Shown here in pieces: positions 11,806 to 22,490 of a stretch of 64,000 bases of DNA. Within the stretch, counting starts at the first letter, position 1, and each line of letters starts with the position of its first letter. This DNA comes from Tretioscincus oriximinensis (taxonomy: Eukaryota > Chordata > Lepidosauria > Squamata > Gymnophthalmidae). The notes beneath the pieces were generated by a model. That model saw only the letters and a program-made list of their open reading frames with translations, had not been told where the DNA came from and ran no database searches. The DNA is taken from the NCBI GenBank assembly GCA_022410635.1, contig JAJVDF010000018.1:3479814-3543813 (forward strand). The letters run 5' to 3'. The position numbers and the translations under genes are program-made.

Positions 11806-14230
11806 CGCTNCGTGTCTTCTTACAACAGTGGGGGGAAAGAGGGGAGGACAGTTATGGGTTGGATGTGGGAGGGAAGGGTGAGATATTTGCAGTGGCTGAA
11901 TTCTTGTCTGAGGACTTTTGTGAGCAACAGACAAAGATCAAATAGAACTTTTTCTAAGTGGCAACTTCCGTTTCTCGCCAACAGAAGCACACTTACTTGA
12001 TGCCATGGGGAACAGCATATAGATACGTATAAATATGTAGAAATCATATATTTAAAAACAATAAAAACAAACCAGTTGGTGTTGGGAGAAAAAGACACTC
12101 AAATCCCACCACCAGTGTGCAGCAGTCAACGAACCAGAGGGGGAGAGAGGTACAACCTAGAAGAACCATCGTCAACATCTGCACTCCTATTTTCTGAAGC
12201 TCTCCTTTCAGAATCCTTCTCACCTGCCCATTTCTATCTTTTGCTTGGAGAATTTCTATCCCTCGGAGAATTTTCTACAGCTGTGTGTACAGCTGCCTGA
12301 TAGAATATTGTTGTGCCAGTTACCAAAGGACTTCACTGACCACTGCATGGGGGATCCAAATCAATCCAGATAATGTCTTCATATTGAAGAAGAGATGTAC
12401 CTTCAATAGAAAACTTCTTTTTTTTTCTTTTGCTTGCATTTTTTTGCAAAAAGGAAAAGAAAATTCTCATGGGAAAAAAGGAAAGGTGTTCCCACAAGTG
12501 TGTGCGTGTATGTCTGTATGTTGTCAGCTTAACTGTAGAGTCACTCTCTGCTTGTCCATAGAAGAACCACAGCAAAGTGGACTGATGGATGAAAACCCAT
12601 CACCTCCAGGGAATTTGGGGCTTCAGAGGCTTCATTTGCTTTCTGTGTAGTTCAGCCAAACAAGAAATGTTGAAAGGAAAGTGAACAAAGAAAGCAATCA
12701 AAACAAGAAAGAAGGATGAAGTGTGGACTATGCAACATGGATTTGATGATAAACTGTTTCAAGATATTCAATTGTAGAAGCAAGTGGACAGCAATATCCA
12801 GTATCCCAGTGATTAAAAGGCGATGGCTGAAGGATTTTTGATTTCATTATGGGGATCTAACGATTTTCTTACATACTGACTTCAGTTTCATAGCATCAGA
12901 GGTAGGTTCATGTGTTGCTTCTTTATGTTTTTCTGTCCATCCATCTACCTCTTCAACCACCCATCCCTTCATTATTAGGCATTTATTTCATTTTATTTTA
13001 TTCATTCTGCTGTTGCTATTTTTATTTGTTTTTAGTGTTAAAAGTTAATCCCAATGACATTGTTCTTTTCAATTAGGCAAATTAAACCAGCAATCCTAAA
13101 TTTACACCTTTGTACAGTATCTTAAAAAGTAGAAGTTTCCATTCAAGAAATATATAAAGCATTAATGCAAATGAATTTGTCCCTCATGATGACACTGCAC
13201 TGTTTTATAATTATGTGCTGTCCTAGCTAAGGGATATAAAGAACTTTCGGTTTGTTTTTCATCTTNATATTATAAGGAAGAAAGGTATTTCTGCACATAC
13301 TTGGGCTTGATTTCTCCAGCTGAAACAGCTCCTATGGGAATAGTTCCAAGCTTAAACTATTCTTGATGTCCTGGAACAAGGCCATGCACACTTGGATGGT
13401 CTGGTCTTATGATCTTCCTGTAGATAGCCAAGAATGAAAGTTCCAGATCTCAGAGCCCCAACCCATTTTGGCTATACAATTTAGTATGTTGACAAAATTA
13501 TGCTTCCATTAAACTGTTCTAGGAGCACCTTTTAAAAGAGATATCCTGGTGTAACTCCCTAATCCAAGCTGTTCTCTGTCCAGTAAAGATGAGTGTACAT
13601 AGAAGGGGCTAAGGCCAATTCTTAAACTAATGCACCATCTATAATTGAGGCCTCTAGGCACTTTCCTGAACCGGCTTAAGGGAATCTATCAAAGGGGTCT
13701 TGTAGCACTTTAGATACTAACAAGCTGTATGAGCTTTTGCAGACAAGTCTACTTCACCAGATATTTAAGGGTAAGTGTGAAAAGGCCCAAACTGTAGTAG
13801 GTCATTCCTTCAAGACATCTCGGTAGCATAGTAGAGTTACATCTAAGGTATGGAAATGTATTATCATACAATCACTGCATTTTTTCATATGACTTTGCAA
13901 TCCATCTGTATAACATATGTAGTTGTAATGTATGATAGGACACATGCATGCCATACAGAATGGTATTCATTTCTTATAAAAAGCAAAAGAGTCTCCTAAG
14001 GCTCCGTGCTTACTTGTTTGTGGATCACACATGCACTACTTTTTCTGTTATACATCTGATCTCTAAAGACCTGGATTTATTTTCCCTGTAGGAAACAGGG
14101 TTTCCATAAGCAGTACGTTAAACACAAAATATCTGCAAGGAGGTCATAAAATCAAACGAGAATCTATTTTTTTTTTGTAGGCCAAATTGCTCATGACTTC
14201 CAAAAAATTAGTTTTGTGATCCAATAAAAA
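11806..14230 (+). other. EPHB1: EPHB1 3' UTR, end not determined
   Basis: Sequence after the EPHB1 stop has no further coding exon and, up to about 13.6 kb, no repeat that I recognise, which suits a 3' UTR. Candidate AATAAA hexamers occur at 12059-12064 and 14223-14228. I cannot tell which is used, or whether the UTR runs further. A dispersed-repeat fragment at 13689-13768 lies inside the range and makes the distal part less certain. The short open frames here are not supported as genes. Confidence 0.4.
13689..13768 (-). repeat. Dispersed repeat 3' end, same family as 206-292
   Basis: Read on the minus strand it gives GTGAAGTAGACTTGTCTGC, AAAAGCTCATACAGC, then TTAGTATCTAAAGTGCTACA. These are the same landmarks, in the same order, as the copy at 206-292. 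It is short, lies just inside or beyond the EPHB1 3' UTR, and has no coding potential. Confidence 0.6.
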
Positions 14231-14484
14231 AGATGCATTGTCATCCAACTCCTCCAGGATAATTCCTTCTTGAAGAAGGATATTATATTAGCTATTCTGT
14301 ATCAAGTGAAACACCAGCTCAGATTTTGAAGAAATTTACTCCATGGATTCCTCGCGACAGGAAACAGTGCTGTGCAGAATTTAAGGTCATAAGATTTAAA
14401 AAATGGAGGTTTTAGGGGCCAACAAATAAGTTTATTTACCAACCCAACAGTTTTCCTATCCAATGCGGGGATTTTTGCCTTTCT

Positions 14485-14596
14485 TTTCAGGATATGGAAG
14501 TGGTGAGTCATTGCCACCTTGGGGGAAGATGCCCACAATTGATCCAAGGACCTTTAGCATGCAAAGCAGAGGCAGCACCACTAAGCTATGGCCCCA
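14485..14596 (-). mobile_element. tRNA-derived SINE head (tRNA-Ala-like)
   Basis: On the minus strand it reads GGGGCCATAGCTTAGTGGTG, then CTTTGCATGCTAAAGGTCC and GGATCAATTGTGGGCATC. This is the layout of a tRNA-like SINE promoter with an A box (TAGCTTAGTGG) and a decayed B box. It is not a tRNA gene, since the acceptor stem does not close and the B box is mutated. Confidence 0.65.
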
Positions 14597-15324
14597 TCTC
14601 CAGCCTCAGCTGTTTATATTTTTACTCCTTTAGTCAAATCTCAGGAGAAAGTTTTGCCATAGACTCAGGGCTATCACCAAAAGATCATTTTCCTGTTTCT
14701 CATTTCTCTGAGACACACTTCAGAAGCTAAGGCATGGGCAAAATGTTGCACAAAAGACATTATTTTAGCTATTTGGAGCTGTGTTGGGAGCTCCTGAAGC
14801 CAGATATTGGGCAGAGAGCCTCAGATTATCTCGCACATGCGAAGTATGGGGTTTTTATTATTTTAATAACATCACTTTCTGGGCATGACAGGAAGTAACA
14901 TCACTCTGGGCACCATTGCCCAACAGTAAAGACTGGAAGTGTCAACAAAATGATGTTGCTTCTGGTAAAATGGCTGCTCCCATGCTAAGAGGGCATTTAC
15001 CTTCTCGTGTACTTCTACATGAGATCTGGGATCTTGTGCAAGGGTACATGATTTTGGGGCTTGCACAAGATGCTCATGCATCTCCCAACTCAGATATGGA
15101 GCCTAAACCATTTAGGGCCCTAGGAGTTAAAGTGATACTTTGAATGGAATGCACATGTAAATTGGCAACTCTTAAGACTAACCAGCCATTTATTTAGGAG
15201 TCACAATTCTTATTTATTTCAAAAGATAGCCGAGTAACATGAACTTTCTTTCTGATGCTTCTGGGGAAACCTGTTTGGTACCCTCAGTGGCTTGGCTTCA
15301 TAGTTTAATGGGATGGTTTAATGA

Positions 15325-15397
15325 ATCCTACATTGAGCAGGGAGTTGGACCCAATGGCCCTGGAGGTCCCTTCCAACTCTATGATTCTATGAGTCTA
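15325..15397 (+). mobile_element. CR1 LINE extreme 3' end with octamer tail
   Basis: It reads TTGAGCAGGGAGTTGGACC, TGGAGGTCCCTTCCAACTC, then the octamer-like TATGATTCTATGAGTCTATG. This is the diagnostic CR1 3' terminus found across sauropsids, and it differs from the CR1 subfamily at 46509. It is severely 5'-truncated. Confidence 0.9.
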
Positions 15398-16453
15398 TGT
15401 TCTTTTGGATGATTGAGGATTACCTGAAACAGCAACTGGAAGCTGGGTAGGAAATCATTTTGCGCACTAACACTTATACTTCTGCAAAAAGGAAGAGCAG
15501 CTCAGAATATGAAAAGATCCCACAATTGCCTCTTTTCATTGCTTGTCATGCTGCAGTATAGATTTGCTTGCCATCATGCCTTGCAACATATGTGCAAAAT
15601 CTCCCCAGGATCCAGCCAATCAACCATTTTCTTCGTTTTGCATTCTCATGTTTTGATTGGCTTTAGAAGTTCCACAAGAGGCAAATTCACATGAAAGCAA
15701 ATAGGTTTATCATATGAAAACGTGCATCACTACTAGATTTCCAATTATGCCCTTGCAGCTGTAAGCATTTTTTCCATATTGCAAATGACAAGGCCACAGA
15801 AATATCCAACAGTTTCAGTGTTGTTCCAGAGAAAATGCAGGTTTGCCTTGCATAGAGTTGTCATTAAAAAAAAAAAAAAAAAACAGAACAGGAGAAAAAA
15901 GAAAATTTTTGAAGATAGCTATATCTGCTAAAGTTTTCTTTTCCCTACAATCATTAAAGCTGTTGCTGTTGTTGTTGTTAACTGCCATTAAAGAAGACTT
16001 CAAGTAATAAGAAAAATGGCCTTAAATTGAATTTAATATCTAGTGGCACAATGGACAAGTGGATAATATAGTTTCCTATTAATGCCTTATGGAGAAAAGT
16101 AAAGAGAATGAATTTCTGCTTGAAAAGAAAATGTTCTGTCCCTGAACTATGCCATTTTCCCTACCAGATATAATATTAGAAACCTCCATTCTTTTACTCT
16201 TACTAACAACAGGTGCTTAAGACAAGGCTTTAGAATGAATTACGCAAGCCAGCTTTCCTAGTTCTGTACCGAATATTTGTAGAACACTTGTCTAGCTTTC
16301 AAACCTTTTACAGGCAGAAAATGTTTGCTGTCTTTAAGCTTTTAATTCCTCCATGTAAGCGTGTTGAAGATGCACCATGTTATTTCTTGTGTCTGCCTTT
16401 GCTTAGAGTATGTGGCTTGGCTTACTTGGATCAGCCCTGTCATCAAACTCTTA

Positions 16454-16578
16454 TGCTGCATCTGGACATCACTTACCGGTATTCTGTTGTAGTTAGGTAT
16501 TATGCAATAAAGCATGGCTATTCTGGAATAATGCAGTGCAAACAGTACAGCTTTATTCTGTAATGTCTGGATGCAGCA
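16454..16578. mobile_element. 125-bp Harbinger-like MITE with TTA target duplication
   Basis: The left terminus TGCTGCATCTGGACATCAC and the right terminus, read in reverse complement as TGCTGCATCCAGACATTAC, match at 16 of 19 positions. The element is flanked by TTA at 16451-16453 and TTA at 16579-16581. A 3-bp TTA/TAA duplication is typical of PIF/Harbinger elements. The interior holds only a small imperfect inverted repeat and no transposase. Confidence 0.65.
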
Positions 16579-18399
16579 TTAGCTGACGTTTTTGTTGTCA
16601 TGTGGAAATGTAATAAATATATGTTCATTATATAAGAAAGGTTGGACTTTGTGCTTTTACTATAATTTTCCACTCTGCTGTATTAAATATATGTGGCATA
16701 GGAGAAAGATCATTGTGCACAGAAAATAAAGTCAAAATGGTGAGATATCTAACATATGACAAATTATCATAGAAAGTGGGAACAAAGGCCTAATTTGTAT
16801 AATTTCTTTCTAATTATTATGGAAGCCTTCTACAGTGTGAGAAGAGTATTACTTGACATTCAGCTGTCCTTGGAAACCAGTCCCAAATTGCTTTCTTTTA
16901 AGCTATCTATATTTTCTGTTTCCTGAAGGGACAGAAAGGAAATGGAAATAATTTTCTACTTTCCTTCCCCGTTTTCCATCTTGCAACAAACTAAATAAAA
17001 TGATAATAATTGAAAAGAAGAGTAAAGTGGTATTACTTGCACTGTATTCTCACCTCACAAACAAAGTAAGTGGAGGAAAATCCCCCAACAATCCCAAATT
17101 CAATATAGGAATGTCACGTTGAGAAGGGTTGCGATGTGGGACAGATGTTGCAGATAATCTGATTTTTGGAGTTGTCTAGATTGAAAAAGCAAAATGTGAT
17201 ATTTGTGGTGGTGAAGGTGGCATCTTGCTGAAGGGCAGGATGGGACACGTTTGGGACAGAAAGCTAGTTTTGGGGTGTAAATTTTGTTCTGGATTTGAAG
17301 CCCTGCATTATGGCAATTCTGTCAGGCAACAGATACAATGCACTTCATCGGTGTCCATGCAAGAGGGAATGCTCCAAATGATCTATTTCACTTCTGGTTT
17401 TGACAGAGCGTTTCATAGTGCATCCAGGAAGAAGCATATGGCCCTCTTCTGGAGGGCACCCCAGAAACTACCCCACTATCCCTTTTAGTGAGATCCTAAG
17501 TTAGAAGATTGTAGCAGTTGCAAAAGAATTGTGTTGTACCATTCAGATTTTTTTCAGGCAAGCAAAGGAGGTGGGGGAAAAGGCTACTTGTTCAACAACG
17601 TAAAGGAATGTTTCTTAATCCTGTCTGATAGCCAGCCTGGAATCCCTTTTGGAATGCTTAGTACAAAAATCTGTATTCAAGTATGTTGTCAAACCAAATA
17701 CAACATGCATAGAAAAGGTGTACTCGGAATATTAATCTTCTATAGCCAGTCCATTGACATTCATACAGAGTGGGTTAAAGGAGCGCTTGTGCTCATTTTA
17801 TTTGACTTTGTTTTTCTTAGGGCAAATCGAAGGTATGCATAGGTGTGAATAATATAGTGATAACTTGGGTTATTAATAAAGTATATTAAATGTATTGCAG
17901 AGGTTCTGAAAACTTGGCGTATAATGTACAAGTATGTATGTCATGTCTGCATTTCTGAAAGTTTTATTGGTGTCATTTATGAAACGCCTTTAGCTACAAC
18001 CGAAGAAGTTATCTAGATGCATATCNTTTGTGATTAAGATTTTAATAACTGTTGGCTTGTAACTTCTCCCTGGGCAAAGTATTAACAAATATGGCTTTTC
18101 TTAATGTCAAACACTACAGGACAAAGTAATATTTTAGAAATTGTTGTTATAAAGATGTATCTCCTCTTATGCTATTAGGATTGCTTAGTTCACTCTATCG
18201 GGAGTTCTATGTAGAAAAAAAAGTCATCCTACTTGTTTATAATATCTTTGTTGTCCTTTGATAATCATATTTCTGCTATCATGGTTCCTAGTTTGCACCT
18301 CAAAGTACTGTGTGTCTTCAAAGATTTTCCGAATATATAGAATGGTCGTGATTAAAATGAGGGAGAGACTATTACATAGTCTTAGAGTGTTGCCACTGG

Positions 18400-18466
18400 A
18401 AAAGGCCNGTCTTAATGGGATAGACAGCATGAACTTTTGTAGAGAAGTCTATTTCTTCAGTTGCTG
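18400..18466 (-). repeat. Dispersed repeat fragment, same family as 206-292, degraded
   Basis: On the minus strand it reads CTGAAGAAATAGACTTCTC, ACAAAAGTTCATGCTGTC, then a degenerate TAAGAC. The first half matches the other two copies well and the second half is corrupted. One N lies inside. Confidence 0.45.
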
Positions 18467-20739
18467 GGAAACAATTATCAGTTACAAACTATATGTATCA
18501 AGAAATAACAACAGCCATATGAATGTGGATGGGGAGGTTAATCAGATGAAATACAATTCAAATAGAGGTTAGTGCAGCTAGGTTTAGCAATCAAATATGT
18601 GCAGAAAAGTGGAAGAGAAAAGTAGATTAGTTTACTGTTTCTATGAAGCACCTCTATGGCACCTCTGCCACTTTTGTTATGTCTGAACACAAGGCATAAT
18701 CTGTCATTTTGAACCCTTCAGGACATCAATCCCATCAGTCAGTCAAGAGCATGCTCTACTTCTGTATTTTCCTCCTAATAGTAAGAACAATAATGATTGT
18801 CCTAGCAAGGGAATGCACTATAGGGTTTGAATGAAAAAAAAAGTATTTTGCTAAGACTGTCCCAAAATAGCCACAGCTTCCATTAATCTTTAAATAATAT
18901 TTTAAAGTCTATTTTGCCATATATGATTTAAGAAAAGAAACTTAAATGATTAACCAAATAGTTTTGTACGTCCATCATAGACATCAGTAAAATCAGTGGG
19001 CAAAGTTTCTTTGCAGGAAAGGATACCAAAACCTGTAGTACTGGCAATTATTTGAATACTAATACTCAGTTGGGTTCAATATGAGGCCATTTTTATCTTT
19101 ATTTTTAGTCAGTATAAATCTCTGCAGGTGTTTTTAAACTAATTCCAATTATGAATGAGATGCTGGCATCCTATTTCATACAATTGAGCCTCAACTTCAN
19201 AAGATGCAGTCCAGCACATCATGTTACACTTTGGCAGCTTTATCTGGTACCATTGAGAGTGATGGTGCAGAGTTAAAATGAAGAAGGTCAAAGTTAATAA
19301 AACTAATATTAGTTGAAATATTATAAGGCTGCAGTTTTGCACACAAAATGACCATAGTGAACTGGATGGATTATGTTCATACAGCTAACACTGAACTGAA
19401 ATACAAAAGAANAGGAAAAGGAATGGAGAAGAGCTAATTATGTACTTTGCCTTTATGGGCTACCTCTGATCTTAGATATCAGTCTGTCACAGTTACGGTT
19501 CTTCCTTCTTTTGTTATAGTTGCCTGGACCACAGACTAATTTTCAACAAAAGGAAAACACAGCAATTACATGCTAGCTTTCCATAAAGAAATTTGTTCAA
19601 ATGTTTTCATACTAGCATCTAGGCATATTTCCAAATAACACCAAACAATTCATCATTGTTTTCCACAAAATTAAAAACTGTAAAGACCTATTCACTGTTC
19701 ACGAGTTCAAACTGTATACATTTTTTATTATTATTGCTGTTGGTTTATTTTGCTCCCTGGTTTTCATAGGGAGCAAGCTAGAAATCCTTTCTGGTTTTCT
19801 AGCTGCCTATTTTAGTACTTTCCGTTTATCAGTTCTTCTATTTGTCGATCACACATTTCTGTTTATTTTCCATGACTGAATCTGTCTTGTTCTCTCTTGT
19901 TCTCGATCCTGTCTTTAAATCTATGAAATGGCTTTTCAATTGTCAGCTTCATTTCTACATTTCTATGGCAACTGCGAATTCCCATCCTGCCCTTCTCTCT
20001 CCAATCCCCACCACCCTAGTCTTAACCCATCATTCCTCCCCTGTTGTGGATATGCTGTGAGAATGCTGATACGCTGGTGAGCATCAGGTAATTGTATCTC
20101 ACAAAGAAGAGAGCTAGAGCAAAGGCAGGAGAGAAAGAGGGACAAAATGTTTGTGGTGTGGTGTACGCAAGAAAATGCCAATGTAGGGAAAAGTCAGAGA
20201 AAGGTCAGAGATTGATAATGTGCTGGGCTGATATTTATGTACTAACAAGAATAAAACTTCTCCAACCTGCTAGAAAAGATGTGAAAAAGTCCTTATAGAT
20301 AGGGATAAACAGTACAGTGAGTATCAATGGTCTGTTTACAATTCCAATGACCAATTCAAAGTCCTAGTGATAGCCACAGTTGGGGAATATAGAATAAATG
20401 TGGCAGGTTAGCAACTAGCTCAGGAGTGTGGAAGGTTAATTAAAATACACTGGAAAACACAAGAGGCTGAAGCACTTTAGAATAGAAATTTTCAAAACTA
20501 TTTGATTCAGTCGTTCAAATGAATTCAAACTAATGCGCACACACATTTTCCAACTGGCCACAAGCGTACACCTGGATTTCAGAATATCTCCCTTTTCTAT
20601 GTACCAGAAATCTCCAGGTTGCTTCAGTGTTTTCTGCANCTCTGGCAAGACCTAGTGGCAGAAGGGGTTACAAAGGGGTCTGCGTTATGATAACAATAAT
20701 TCACTGGAGATGACAGAGCGCATAGCTGATAGGGAAGGG

Positions 20740-21200
20740 AAGTCAATCGCTTTCACATTGGAGATAATAGATGCTGCAGGGAGTAGGAAAGGAGTCTATA
20801 TGCATAGCATTATTGTGCGTCTTCTTATAAATAAAGGAAATATATTTTATGCTCTTTAATGACCTTCAAATTAACAGCTCTTTGAAAGCACTTATGTATA
20901 TTTAATTTGAAATGGTGCTGAAAGCCTGAGTGGGGATTGCAGCGAGAGCAGCAGGCAGCCAGTTTTTAAATAAGAGTAAACTCAGCCCATTATTTCTCAG
21001 CCTGACAGCTTTCCCTGGATTTAATGTACCAATTTTTAAAAGAGAAAACCTTTTCTTTCCTCCATTGTGCTTTAAGGCTCTCCAGGATACTTCATTGTAG
21101 GCAATAGCAGCCGCCTTGGCCTGTATTTAATTGCCCACCCCCCATTTTTTGTATCGCATCACTACAGCTTTAACTGGCAGACTTCTCTTTGGTATACAAA
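20740..21200. promoter_or_regulatory. Candidate conserved noncoding element (unproven)
   Basis: Within this stretch I see no repeat, several ATTA/TTAAT homeodomain-type cores (for example AATTAACAGC and TATTTAATTG), a TTTAATGACC segment and a balanced composition with GCAGCGAGAGCAGCAGGC. Developmental receptor genes such as EPHB1 often have distant enhancers. The call is a guess from texture; I cannot align species here. Confidence 0.2.
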
Positions 21201-21579
21201 AGATTAGGAGCCCCAGNGACCTGAAGAGAGTACGCTAGCAATGATAAATGGTGTTTCATCATGGGATCCCTGCCTACAACATAGTGTTCAATGAGATTGG
21301 TGGACAACGTTCATAAAATACTTGGTGTTCTGGGCTTTGATGCCTTGGGCAGAGTGTGTTATTCAGAACTCTTCTATGCAGGAGCTTTAATTTCTTTCCT
21401 GAAGAGCATTTCTCCAAGCAGATGAAAGGAAACCTTGTGCATATATGGGGTTGTAGATCGTAACCAAGAATGTGTAGCAAAACCAACAGGAAGACATGTG
21501 AGTTACTGTTTTTTGTGGCAATCGACATGGTTTTCTCAGAACAAGATAGCTAGGACCTGATTTAAAATTCCATCTAATG

Positions 21580-21690
21580 ATCATAGAATCATAGAGTTGG
21601 AAGGGACTTCCAAGGTCATCATGTCCAACCCCCTTCTCAGATGCCTGTCCAGCCTCTATTTGAAGTCTTCTGCTAAAAGAGGAATATCAT
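21580..21690 (-). mobile_element. CR1 LINE extreme 3' end with octamer tail
   Basis: The plus strand reads CATAGAATCATAGAGTTGG, AAGGGACTTCCAAGG, then CATCATGTCCAACCCCC. This is the reverse complement of the CR1 3' terminus (compare 15325-15397). It lies just upstream of a SINE. Confidence 0.9.
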
Positions 21691-21839
21691 TAGTTTTTTT
21701 TAAAAAACAAACAAACAAATACCCCGCCTTTCCTAGTGAAGTGNTTTCTACAGGGCATCCAGATAAAATTTTTAGTGCTAGGATTTGGAGAGGAGCTTGC
21801 ATCCTACTGCAGGCACAAATGCCTCAGTCTCTTAGGAAA

Positions 21840-22101
21840 GGGTCTCTTAGGAAAGGAGATCGGATTTTGAAGCCTTGTGTTGGATGTGGAGAGGGGTGAG
21901 CACCTTCCACTAGCCTGTAGCTCTAGCCAGCCCAGCCATTTGAAAGCAAGAATTGCAAGAAATTGCAACTGACTGCAAGTAAACACATGGGAACCACCAC
22001 AGCCTGGTGAAGAAGATAGAATCTAAGCCTTTGGGCAAAAATACCCTTGCAAGCCATTTTGAGTCCCTTTGAAAGGTGAAGAAAGTGGAGTATAAGAACC
22101 C

Positions 22102-22102
<1 letters not shown>
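21840..22102 (+). mobile_element. tRNA-related SINE with CTT-type tail
   Basis: Landmarks shared in order with 44305-44615 and 54880-55170 are: GAAGCCTTGTGTTGGATG, GGAGAGGGGTGAGCACCTTC, TAGCCAGCCCAGCCATTTG, AAGCCTTTGGGCAAAAATA and GCAAGCCATTTTGAGTCCC. It ends in TATAAGAACCCACTTCTTC, from which the long CTT run grows. The promoter-bearing 5' end is degraded in this copy. Confidence 0.8.
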
Positions 22103-22132
<30 letters not shown>

Positions 22133-22490
22133 CTTCTTCTTCTTCTTCTTCTTCTTCTTCTTCTTCTTCTTCTTCTTCTTCTTCTTCTTCTTCTTCTNNN
22201 NNNNNNNNNNNNNNNNNNNNNNNNNNNNNNNNNNNNNNNNNNNNNNNNNNNNNNNNNNNNNNNNNNNNNNNNNNNNNNNNNNNNNNNNNNNNNNNNNNNN
22301 NNNNNNNNNNNNNNNNNNNNNNNNNNNNNNNNNNNNNNNNNNNNNNNNNNNNNNNNNNNNNNNNNNNNNNNNNNNNNNNNNNNNNNNNNNNNNNNNNNNN
22401 NNNNNNNNNNNNNNNNNNNNNNCTTCTACTTCTTCTACTTCTTCTACTTCTTCTACTTCTTCTACTTCTTCTACTTCTTCTACTTCTACT
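22103..22490 (+). repeat. (CTT)n expansion, 225-base gap, (CTTCTA)n
   Basis: A pure CTT run of about 95 bases (22103-22197) leads into a run of N (22198-22422, 225 bases). A CTTCTA hexamer array follows to about 22490. The run begins exactly at the 3' tail of a SINE. The Leu/Phe-rich open frame that spans it is a product of the repeat and the gap. The true length is unknown, since the gap lies inside the repeat. Confidence 0.95.

Larger units (their letters stand above)
14231..16450. other. Non-coding stretch downstream of EPHB1
   Basis: This stretch has a SINE head (14485-14596), a short CR1 tail (15325-15397) and a pure A run near 15866-15883. I see no gene and no coding exon. Confidence 0.6.
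16582..21575. other. Gene-free stretch
   Basis: I see no gene here. The stretch contains one degraded dispersed repeat (18400-18466), several isolated N bases and a repeat-poor part from about 20740 to 21200 that is listed as a candidate regulatory region. The remainder is AT-rich unique-looking sequence. Confidence 0.6.

Noticed and set aside
14485..14596. Possible tRNA-Ala gene
   Set aside because: It has tRNA-like promoter boxes, but the B box is mutated, the stems do not close and it continues into a SINE body.
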